From the NCBI GenBank assembly GCA_903874585.1, contig CAIQSY010000148.1, positions 1 to 5,994 on the forward strand: 5,994 nt of DNA. The letters are read 5' to 3'. Source of the stretch: an uncultured Chlorobiaceae bacterium (GTDB lineage: Bacteria; Bacteroidota; Chlorobiia; Chlorobiales; Chlorobiaceae). The notes beneath the pieces were generated by a model. It saw only the letters and a list, made by a program, of their open reading frames with translations, made no database searches and was not told the DNA's origin. Of this stretch, positions 1 to 5,430 are shown piece by piece (position 1 is the stretch's first letter; each line of letters opens with the position of its first letter). A program made the translations under genes and the position numbers.

Positions 1-87
1 CCAGAGGAAAAAAGAGCAAAAAAAGGAGCTACTACAGCGGAATACCTCTGCCTGACTGCCCCAGCATGCGATTGCTCCACTTTGCTG
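1..87. other. Stretch not resembling RND coding sequence; possible junction
   Basis: In the RND frame these bases give residues 565-593, rich in Ser, Phe and Cys. In this pump subfamily the helix around residue 560 should be followed by a conserved stretch of the type KMLPFDNKSEFQ and a periplasmic loop. None of the three minus-strand frames shows that motif, so a single frameshift does not explain the change. One alternative frame reads AAKWSNRMLGQSGRGIPL and then a TAG stop; another stays open. I recognise neither. An insertion, rearrangement or divergent end is possible. No terminal inverted repeat can be seen in so short a piece. Confidence 0.4.
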
Positions 88-1779
88 CACCGCCTTCATC
101 GGCACAAGCGCAATTGCACCCGCAAGCAACAATCCTACCACACCAAATGCCATCCATCTCTTGAAACTACTCTCAATAAAAGGAGAGAGAATCGAATCGA
201 AGAGCTTGTAGTAACCGGTTTTGGTAATATCATACTCTTCATGATGACCATCCACGGTTTTCAACAGGCGGAATGACAGCCATGGCGTTGCAATCAAGGC
301 AACAAGCAGGGAGAAAATCATCGCCAGCGAAGCGCCAATCGGCATCGGGCTCATATAAGGACCCATTAAACCAGAAACAAAAACCATCGGCAGCACTGCG
401 GCTATAACCGTAAATGTTGCCAGAATAGTCGGATTGCCAACTTCATTAATAGCGGTAATCGCCGCCTGCAACTTTGGTTGACGCTTCATCGCAAAGTGAC
501 GATGAATATTCTCTGCAATAATAATTGAGTCATCAACCACAATACCCGTCACGAAAATCAACGCAAACAGCGTCACTCTATTGAGCGAGTAATCAAGCAG
601 ATAATAGATTAACAGCGTCAGTGCGAAGGTAATCGGCACAGAAGCAAGAACCACAAGAGAACCTCGCCATCCAAGGAAAAATCCCACAACAATGGTTACC
701 GCAACAACAGCGATAATCAAATGCTCAAGTAAAGTAAATACCTTTTCAGATGCGGTTTCACCATAGTTTCTTGTTTCACTGACAGTAATATCTCCAGGAA
801 TCACGCTCTTCTTCATCCCGTCAACCGACGCCATAACCTTATCGGCAAGTACTGAGGCATCACCACCTTTACGCTTGGCAACAGTAAGTGTCACAGCGGG
901 ATACTCGCCTGACGCGGAACCTTTCGGTGCAGCAGCAGCAAAGCCAAAGTAGTTATAATTGGTTACCTCTTCAGGACCATCAACAACCGTTGCAACATCG
1001 CGGAGATAGACTGGCGATGCACCGTAGAGTCCAACAACAATATTGCCGACTTCCTCTTTATTCTCAAGAAATTGCCCAGTACGAACAGTAATATCCTGCG
1101 CCGGCTGTTCAAATTTCCCCGAGGTCATTTGACTGTTGGTCATCTGAATTTGACGGGCAATTTGCAAAGGACTGACGTTATACTGCTGGAGTTTCTGCTT
1201 GTCAAGTAGAACTCTTACCTGTCGTTTCAAGCCACCTTTTAGCTCAACATCACCAATATTACTGATTTTTTTAAGCTCATCAGCAACTGCCGAAGCAGTT
1301 TGACGAAGTTGATATGCATCCTTGTTCTTACCCCAGAAAGTGAGATTAAGTACCGGTACATCATCAATCGAAACCTTTTTCATCAATGGAAACTGAACGC
1401 CTTGCGGCATCTTATCCATATTTTTCATCAAGGTTGACCAGAGCTTCACCATACTTTTCTCTGCATCTTCACCCACCTTATAGCGCACAGTAACCAGCGC
1501 AACATCGCGCATTGATGTGGAATAGACATAATCCACGCCGGGAATTTCAGTCAACGTCTTCTCAAGTGGCTTGGCAACACACGACTCAACCTCTGCAGGT
1601 GTTGCACCTAGATAAGGAATATAGAGATCAACCATTGGCACCACAATCTGCGGCTCCTCTTCTCTTGGGGTCATAAACGTGGCCATAATACCGACCAAAA
1701 GAGAAGCCAGCATCAACAGCGGCGTAATCTTTGAATTGATAAACTGTTTGGCAAGTTTACCTGCTATACCATCATGCAT
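1..1779 (-). CDS. RND-family efflux permease, inner-membrane subunit (3' end outside window, possibly interrupted)
   Basis: Proton-driven inner-membrane pump of the AcrB/RND superfamily, which works with a periplasmic adaptor and a TolC-type outer-membrane channel. The ATG at 1779 follows an AGAAGG ribosome site by 9 bases. Translation gives 593 codons without a stop. Visible parts are an N-terminal helix followed by TPREEEPQI (about residues 37-45), a periplasmic porter region to about residue 350, and then membrane segments. The proton-relay helix reads GIVVDDSIIIAEN with the acidic pair at D416-D417, equivalent to AcrB D407-D408. I see no DFG..DGA pattern of heavy-metal (CusA/CzcA) pumps, so the substrate is probably not a metal ion. 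Full RND proteins are about 1,000-1,070 residues, so only the first half is here. After VPMKAV (residues 559-564) the translation becomes Ser/Phe/Cys-rich and stops resembling the family. Family call is firm; substrate unknown. Confidence 0.93.
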   Translation of the reverse strand, partial: MHDGIAGKLAKQFINSKITPLLMLASLLVGIMATFMTPREEEPQIVVPMVDLYIPYLGATPAEVESCVAKPLEKTLTEIPGVDYVYSTSMRDVALVTVRYKVGEDAEKSMVKLWSTLMKNMDKMPQGVQFPLMKKVSIDDVPVLNLTFWGKNKDAYQLRQTASAVADELKKISNIGDVELKGGLKRQVRVLLDKQKLQQYNVSPLQIARQIQMTNSQMTSGKFEQPAQDITVRTGQFLENKEEVGNIVVGLYGASPVYLRDVATVVDGPEEVTNYNYFGFAAAAPKGSASGEYPAVTLTVAKRKGGDASVLADKVMASVDGMKKSVIPGDITVSETRNYGETASEKVFTLLEHLIIAVVAVTIVVGFFLGWRGSLVVLASVPITFALTLLIYYLLDYSLNRVTLFALIFVTGIVVDDSIIIAENIHRHFAMKRQPKLQAAITAINEVGNPTILATFTVIAAVLPMVFVSGLMGPYMSPMPIGASLAMIFSLLVALIATPWLSFRLLKTVDGHHEEYDITKTGYYKLFDSILSPFIESSFKRWMAFGVVGLLLAGAIALVPMKAVQQSGAIACWGSQAEVFRCSSSFFCSFFLW

Positions 1780-1810
1780 TGGAGCTATCCTTCTGAGTTA
1801 ATAAAAACAA

Positions 1811-3136
1811 TCAGTTCCCTTTATAGTATTCAAGTTCACTACGAGAGACGCAATAATCATACTTCGCCTGATTCAAGCGCATTTTTGCATACACCCATGC
1901 TTGCTCGCGCATCAATAACTCAAAGGTCATTGCCATGCCGGTTTTATACTGTTTGCCGATATAATTAAGACTGGTCGTTGCCGCGTCTAATGACGTTGAT
2001 GCTATGGGAATACGCTCTTTAGCGGTCTTTAACGATCGGAGCGCCGTACGAACCTCAACCGAACTGTTGCTCTTTGCTGCCTCATAATTATACGTTGCCT
2101 CATGCGCTTTTGCTTTCGCCTCCTGAAGACGACCAGTCGTAGCCATACCATCAAACACATTCCATTGCATATTTAAGCCAGCCGACCAACTTGATCCACC
2201 ATTCAAAAGAGCATCGCCATGTAAATCACTCTGTAAAAATGCGTTTAAGCGAGGCATTCTCGACTCACGAATCATCTCCTCCTGATACCCATTGACTTGT
2301 TTAAACATTTCATAAGCCTTTATATCTGATCGCTTTAATAATGACTCGCTATTTCCCTCATTGGGCACCACCGTATCAACAACAAAATCACCAGTAGGAA
2401 TAACGACGACATCAGCATCAAGATTCAGCATCACTCGCAACATATCCGTCGCATTTTTAACAGCATCCTGCAACATCATCTTCTGTTCCTGAAGCTCAGC
2501 GAGACGCACTTCGGTGGAGAGCTTATCCGATTTTGTCAAAAATCCAGCGCTATAACCTCTTGAAGCTTCCGCACTGTAGCCCTGCATTGTCTGGATCGAC
2601 TGATCAACAGCCTCAATATTTTTACGCGCAAGAATAAGCCCGTAATAAATCTTGCTCACCTGCAATCCAATCGTCTCTTCAGTCCTACTTGCCATAAACT
2701 CCATACCAGTTTTGGTACTCAGTGCCATATTTTTACCCGGAGCAGCATCAGCATTATAAATCGGCTGCGTCACCTGCAATGATGTATGGAAATCGTTAAT
2801 AACATCAGCGTTATTCAGCTTCGATGGCATAAAATCAGCCTGTTCTATAGTATTGTGCTGAAGCTTGAGCACAAGGGCAGCTCCAGGATCATTAGTGACA
2901 AGAAACGTCTCAGATAAAGTAACTTTTGGTAACGAAGATTGACGAGTCTGAACAACTCTTCCTTCTGCCTGATCAACTCTGCTTCGAGCAGCTTTAACCA
3001 TATAATTATTTTTACGAGCCATTGTAACGGCATCTGAAAGCGAGAGCTTCAATGTTTTATCAGCGGCAGTTGCCTGCAATGGCGAGGCTAAAACGCCAGC
3101 CAGACAAACAATGAACAAGGCTTTATATAGTTTCAT
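1811..3136 (-). CDS. TolC-family outer-membrane efflux protein
   Basis: Outer-membrane channel subunit of a tripartite efflux system, forming a beta-barrel and a periplasmic alpha-helical tunnel as a trimer. The 441-residue length is usual for the family. Residues 1-25 form a signal peptide: K2 and K5, a hydrophobic core ALFIVCLAGVLA, and an Ala-rich cleavage site near ATAA/D26. Two outer-membrane efflux repeats follow: about 28-215, starting LSLSDAVTMARKNN, and about 235-435, ending LLMREQAWVYAKMRLNQAKYDY. Both are rich in long amphipathic helices. The start ATG lies 8 bases after the repressor stop, with only a weak AGAG site before it, so translation is probably coupled. The RND gene starts 31 bases after this stop. 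The gene order regulator-TolC-RND lacks the usual membrane-fusion adaptor. Family call is firm; exported substrate unknown. Confidence 0.93.
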   Translation of the reverse strand: MKLYKALFIVCLAGVLASPLQATAADKTLKLSLSDAVTMARKNNYMVKAARSRVDQAEGRVVQTRQSSLPKVTLSETFLVTNDPGAALVLKLQHNTIEQADFMPSKLNNADVINDFHTSLQVTQPIYNADAAPGKNMALSTKTGMEFMASRTEETIGLQVSKIYYGLILARKNIEAVDQSIQTMQGYSAEASRGYSAGFLTKSDKLSTEVRLAELQEQKMMLQDAVKNATDMLRVMLNLDADVVVIPTGDFVVDTVVPNEGNSESLLKRSDIKAYEMFKQVNGYQEEMIRESRMPRLNAFLQSDLHGDALLNGGSSWSAGLNMQWNVFDGMATTGRLQEAKAKAHEATYNYEAAKSNSSVEVRTALRSLKTAKERIPIASTSLDAATTSLNYIGKQYKTGMAMTFELLMREQAWVYAKMRLNQAKYDYCVSRSELEYYKGN

Positions 3137-3144
3137 AATCTCTA

Positions 3145-3396
3145 TTATTGTTTCGAGATAAGTTTTAAAATCTTTTCCACATTTTTTGAATCATCCATGC
3201 TCAAGCACTCTTTAAGATTACGATGGAGCACAAGAGCAAACGTATTATCAAGCGCAGCTTTCGCAGCCTGAAACTGAGTAATAATCTGGGAGCACTCTTC
3301 CTCTTTTTCAATCAACCTTATCAAACCCTCGACCTGACCACCAACCTTCTTTAACCTGATAATCACATCACGCATTGAACTCTCTGATTCACTCAT
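3145..3396 (-). CDS. CsoR-superfamily repressor with CstR-type (persulfide-sensing) residues
   Basis: Small all-helical DNA-binding repressor (PF02583, DUF156). From the ATG at 3396 it has 83 residues. The core RLKKVGGQVEGLIRLIE is the family's first helix. The sensing positions are C35, then N60 (+25) and C64 (+29) within RNLKEC. Copper sensors (CsoR) have His at +25, nickel/cobalt RcnR has His at +25 and +29, and the Staphylococcus persulfide sensor CstR, as I recall it, has Asn at +25 and Cys at +29 in ENLIEC. The intervening ITQFQAAKAAL also matches the CstR pattern ITQISASKSSL, including Lys where metal sensors usually have Arg. I infer a sensor of sulfane sulfur or persulfides that acts by Cys35-Cys64 crosslinking. 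A TTG at 3426 would add 10 residues but abuts the candidate -10 box. An ATG at 3375 (76 residues) is also possible and has a GAGAG site. First gene of the pump operon. Confidence 0.88.
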   Translation of the reverse strand: MSESESSMRDVIIRLKKVGGQVEGLIRLIEKEEECSQIITQFQAAKAALDNTFALVLHRNLKECLSMDDSKNVEKILKLISKQ

Positions 3397-3400
3397 AAAA

Positions 3401-3426
3401 GTTAAGCAAGCAACATTGTTAAGCAA
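3401..3426 (-). repeat. Tandem 9-base direct repeat in repressor leader
   Basis: TTGCTTAAC occurs twice on the minus strand (3426-3418 and 3409-3401), 17 bases apart start to start, between the candidate promoter and the chosen start codon. It could be a second protein-binding site, a leader element or a chance duplication. It also creates the upstream in-frame TTG codon that makes the start ambiguous. Confidence 0.5.
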
Positions 3427-3455
3427 GATATACCATTACCCCGTATGGGTATAAA
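3427..3455 (-). promoter_or_regulatory. Candidate promoter of repressor-TolC-RND operon
   Basis: On the minus strand a -35-like TTTATA (3455-3450) is followed after 17 bases by a -10-like TATATC (3432-3427). Each matches the sigma-70 consensus at four of six positions. The predicted start near 3420 leaves a leader of about 24 bases before the ATG at 3396. The spacer contains the inverted repeat described separately, the usual placement for a repressor operator. Confidence 0.45.
3437..3451. promoter_or_regulatory. Candidate CsoR/CstR-type operator
   Basis: Perfect 5-base arms TACCC and GGGTA flank a 5-base centre (CGTAT on the plus strand). Runs of C and G bordered by AT-rich DNA are typical of operators bound by CsoR-superfamily repressors. 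The site lies about 40 bases upstream of the repressor ATG and within the spacer of the candidate promoter, consistent with autorepression. Sequence and position are seen directly; binding is inferred. Confidence 0.6.
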
Positions 3456-3533
3456 ATAGAAAAAAAAGAATACCATGCAAAGAATTTCTGGCTCAATGGA
3501 AATAAGAAGCTGTTATGATATTTTATAAAAAAA

Positions 3534-4160
3534 TTATTTAGTACCAGCCTCAACGGCAAGCTCCGGGCAAGTACAACAAATATCTGACTGCACTTGACAC
3601 AACATACTCTCTGTAGCCTGCTGCATAATCTGCGACATAATCGCATCACTCATAAACTTGAGAATGCCTTCAGGCATAAGATTAAGAGGAAAAGAGATTT
3701 GAAAATCGAGCGAAATATCAGTATCGAAATAGACTGAAGTCTTATTATCGTGCTGGTGCAGCAAACATATCTCGGAACTTGCCCTTCCTACAAAGGTATT
3801 GGTTGATGGCTTTTCAAATGGAGGATGGTCGTGTACCGCTTCCCACCGAATCCGTTTCCCTTTCCCATTGTAATGCTCACGATTTTTTATACGTTCAGCA
3901 GCAAAAATCTGACCATAACTATCATCAAGAGAAAAGTTCTCCTCATGCTGTCGCACAAAAAATACGGCAACAATAGGGTTACTACGTGGATCGGATACCT
4001 CAAAAATCCACTGAAATATATCTCGATCAACAATATATTTCACATTACTACAGTACGGATTGCACTTGAGTAACTTTTCATGATCTGCAAAATAGAGACC
4101 GGATTCATGCAGACATGAATCCAAAACAACATGTGCTTTACTTTTGCCAACAACTTCCAT
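3534..4160 (-). CDS. Uncharacterised 208-residue protein, DUF1997 / START-like
   Basis: No catalytic motif is recognised. The overall pattern resembles DUF1997 proteins of cyanobacteria, plastids and green sulfur bacteria, which are thought to adopt a START/polyketide-cyclase-like ligand-binding fold. The best matching part is residues 149-190: beta-strand-like ISLDFQISFPLNLMPEGI followed by a long helix MSDAIMSQIMQQATESML, like the PPPLRL..P..LLE..GN..L.....I.Q.L pattern of that family. There is no signal peptide or membrane helix, so it is probably cytosolic. Odd features are a C33-x3-C37 pair and a Cys-rich tail (C188, C195, C196, C198). The ATG at 4160 is preceded by very AT-rich DNA (TATATATA) and no Shine-Dalgarno site, so the leader may be very short. 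It stops 137 bases before the repressor start and is probably a separate unit. Existence is firm; family is tentative. Confidence 0.8.
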   Translation of the reverse strand: MEVVGKSKAHVVLDSCLHESGLYFADHEKLLKCNPYCSNVKYIVDRDIFQWIFEVSDPRSNPIVAVFFVRQHEENFSLDDSYGQIFAAERIKNREHYNGKGKRIRWEAVHDHPPFEKPSTNTFVGRASSEICLLHQHDNKTSVYFDTDISLDFQISFPLNLMPEGILKFMSDAIMSQIMQQATESMLCQVQSDICCTCPELAVEAGTK

Positions 4161-4192
4161 GATTTTATATATATAATCGCTAAAGGAATGAA

Positions 4193-4255
4193 GAACTCTG
4201 CTGTTTATTCAAACGACTATCAAAAAGATAAACGATAAGCAGTCGTAGAGAGTTC
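4193..4255. repeat. Large interrupted inverted repeat between divergent genes
   Basis: Outer arms GAACTCT (4193-4199) and AGAGTTC (4249-4255) enclose inner arms ACGACT (4213-4218) and AGTCGT (4241-4246). An alternative inner pairing uses GTTTAT with ATAAAC and GCT with AGC. The arms are exact but the internal loop is lopsided (13 against 2 bases). It begins 32 bases upstream of the 208-residue gene's ATG, in the divergent region. It may be a cruciform, an RNA leader structure for the minus-strand gene or a regulator site. No T-run follows closely, so it is not a clear terminator. Confidence 0.5.
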
Positions 4256-4330
4256 CTGAAAAAAAGCTGCCACAAAAAGCAAAAGAGCCTGTTTTTTTTA
4301 GCACAGAAAATTTTGTAGCTTTGTTAATAA

Positions 4331-4341
4331 GTAACTGTTAC
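4331..4341. repeat. Short perfect palindrome GTAAC-T-GTTAC
   Basis: An exact 11-base palindrome 84 bases upstream of the 40-residue peptide's ATG. It could be a regulator site for the plus-strand gene, but palindromes this short occur by chance. The rest of 4256-4424 is A/T-run-rich. A TTGACC at 4365-4370 could be a -35 box, but I find no well-spaced -10. Confidence 0.3.
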
Positions 4342-4424
4342 CAATGGGGAAAAACATTACTTTTTTGACCTAAGTACCAATAAAAAATCAGTTATAGGTT
4401 ATAAACAAAAATAGAGACCTGATT

Positions 4425-4547
4425 ATGCCCGACATTGCTCGCTATACTACACTTTTTGCCCCTTTGCTTTTTTTAGTTTCAGGAATTTTTATCGTCATGG
4501 TGTTGAGCAAATTTATTGGCAAAAAGTCTCCATTAAAAAAAGAGTAA
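4425..4547 (+). CDS. 40-residue single-helix membrane peptide
   Basis: The ATG at 4425 opens a 40-codon frame ending in TAA. The peptide starts MPDIARYTTLF, has one hydrophobic helix of about 20 residues (LFAPLLFLVSGIFIVMVLSK, residues 10-29), and ends in a Lys-rich tail (K29, K33, K34, K38, K39). The basic tail predicts an outside N terminus and a cytoplasmic C terminus. Such peptides are often small subunits of respiratory or photosynthetic membrane complexes. In green sulfur bacteria the small reaction-centre subunits PscE and PscF are a testable possibility, but I cannot match the sequence. It is the only plus-strand gene between two minus-strand ones. The site before the ATG is weak (GAG). 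The balanced helix-plus-charged-tail layout argues for a real gene. Confidence 0.6.
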   Translation: MPDIARYTTLFAPLLFLVSGIFIVMVLSKFIGKKSPLKKE

Positions 4548-4583
4548 TAACCGACTTTTAGAACGTTAAGTAAACATAAAACC

Positions 4584-4600
4584 GAAAGCATTGGCTTTGC
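4584..4600 (-). terminator. Weak hairpin, possible terminator of flavodoxin-like gene
   Basis: AAAGC and GCTTT form a 5-base stem with the 4-base loop ATTG. Read on the minus strand it lies about 30 bases after the stop of the flavodoxin-like gene and is followed by CGGTTTTAT. The stem is short and the T-run poor. It sits in the short gap between two converging genes, where a terminator would be expected. Confidence 0.25.
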
Positions 4601-4628
4601 AAAAGTAAAAGCGACTCTTCATAAAACG

Positions 4629-5252
4629 TTATCTTCCCTCAAGTTTAGCGCGTGCTTCATCAAGCATTTCAGTAGTGATTTCCTTATAACCCCACTCCTC
4701 AGCATACTCCTCTGCCATTATTTTAAACTTTCCCTGAATAAAAGTGGGGGCACTATGAAGGCGATCTAATGCCTCATCCGTCCATTGAGAGGATGAAGTT
4801 CTCGTTTTTATTGTTTTTTGGTACTCGTAAAGAAGATCTTCGGTAAAATCATCAATTGCACCATCAGTAAGAGCAGAAGACGCAAAAATCTTTTCAACAA
4901 GAATTTTATTACGAATCAAGTGCATCTTTAATTGCGGCAAATACAGCACGGCTGCCATAGCTTCCGAGCTGCCACAAGTAAGAAACAATGCGATTTTTTT
5001 CCTTTTCAGGTGCTGCCTCAAATTCCCATGAATCAGGGATCCTAAAAGTTGTGATGCAACAACGAAATAATAGACGGGCGCGCCAAGAATCACAAGATCA
5101 AACTCTTGTACAAAACGATAGTCAGCATTCGCCCGGCATTTGGCTTTTTCCACATAAACACCCTCTTCAGCTAAACTCAAGCCAAGAGCGTCAATAAGAG
5201 CTTCGGTAAAACCACCAGAGGATTTACTGTCGTACAGAATGACAGCTTTCAT
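4629..5252 (-). CDS. Flavodoxin-like protein with C-terminal PCP_red (BchB/ChlB-type) domain
   Basis: Two domains in 207 residues (ATG at 5252). Residues 1 to about 145 are flavodoxin-like: strand MKAVILYDS, FMN-phosphate loop SKSSGGFTE (9-17), second loop LVILGAPVYYF (53-63) and third loop LFLTCGSSEA (89-98). The layout is like short flavodoxins and the HemG protoporphyrinogen oxidase group. Residues 157-203 (WTDEAL..L...P.F...K....AEEYA.E.G..EIT.EMLDEA) match the PCP_red domain (PF08369), normally the C terminus of the BchB/ChlB subunit of dark protochlorophyllide reductase. I infer a role in bacteriochlorophyll or other tetrapyrrole metabolism, perhaps electron delivery or docking; the reaction is unknown. 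The frame could begin two codons earlier at a TTG (5258), but MKAVILYDS is the usual flavodoxin start. No Shine-Dalgarno site is visible, so it may be translated by coupling from upstream. Confidence 0.9.
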   Translation of the reverse strand: MKAVILYDSKSSGGFTEALIDALGLSLAEEGVYVEKAKCRANADYRFVQEFDLVILGAPVYYFVVASQLLGSLIHGNLRQHLKRKKIALFLTCGSSEAMAAVLYLPQLKMHLIRNKILVEKIFASSALTDGAIDDFTEDLLYEYQKTIKTRTSSSQWTDEALDRLHSAPTFIQGKFKIMAEEYAEEWGYKEITTEMLDEARAKLEGR

Positions 5253-5430
5253 ATTCAATTAAATTTATAGAAGGTAAAAGAGAACTAACAAGTAAGAAGC
5301 AAAAGTGCGACAATAATTTAAATACTGCAACACCAAAGCTTTTACCAAATACAACAAAGAATTTCCAAAAAGTCCATACGATGCGTCGAGAACAATCAAA
5401 ATTTGATGTCACATTAAACGTCAAGCCCAT
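5224..5430 (-). CDS. Tentative 68-residue aromatic-rich membrane protein overlapping both neighbours
   Basis: An ATG at 5430, preceded by GAAGAG at 4 bases, opens 68 codons that fill the otherwise unexplained 161-base gap between the glycine-zipper and flavodoxin-like genes. It overlaps the former by 17 bases and the latter by 29. The product has a hydrophobic, Phe/Trp-rich centre (IVWTFWKFFVVFGKSFGVAVF, then LLSHFCFLLVSSLLPSI) with few charges. Overlap would explain translation of the downstream gene without a ribosome site. Against it, T-rich DNA readily gives Phe/Leu/Val-rich frames by chance, and I recognise no homologue. Confidence 0.3.
   Translation of the reverse strand: MGLTFNVTSNFDCSRRIVWTFWKFFVVFGKSFGVAVFKLLSHFCFLLVSSLLPSINLIEYESCHSVRQ

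Noticed and set aside
82..1091. Plus-strand open frames at 82-276 and 888-1091
   Set aside because: They lie antisense to the well-supported RND coding sequence, have low-complexity His/Gln/Arg-rich products and no ribosome site.
3145..3396. Call as copper-sensing CsoR
   Set aside because: The His needed at +25 from the first Cys is Asn, and no copper ATPase or chaperone lies nearby.
3419..3649. Minus-strand 76-residue frame
   Set aside because: It overlaps the end of the 208-residue gene in another frame and the regulatory region of the repressor. Its Phe/Leu content follows from T-rich DNA.
3779..4073. Plus-strand frames of 65 and 82 residues
   Set aside because: Antisense to the 208-residue gene, mutually overlapping and with no recognisable domain.
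4261..4310. A-run and T-run pair as an intrinsic terminator
   Set aside because: The runs at 4259-4267 and 4292-4299 could pair only A with T. The GC-containing bases next to them do not continue the stem in either direction.
4988..5197. Plus-strand 69-residue frame
   Set aside because: Antisense to the flavodoxin-PCP_red gene, whose domains are clear.
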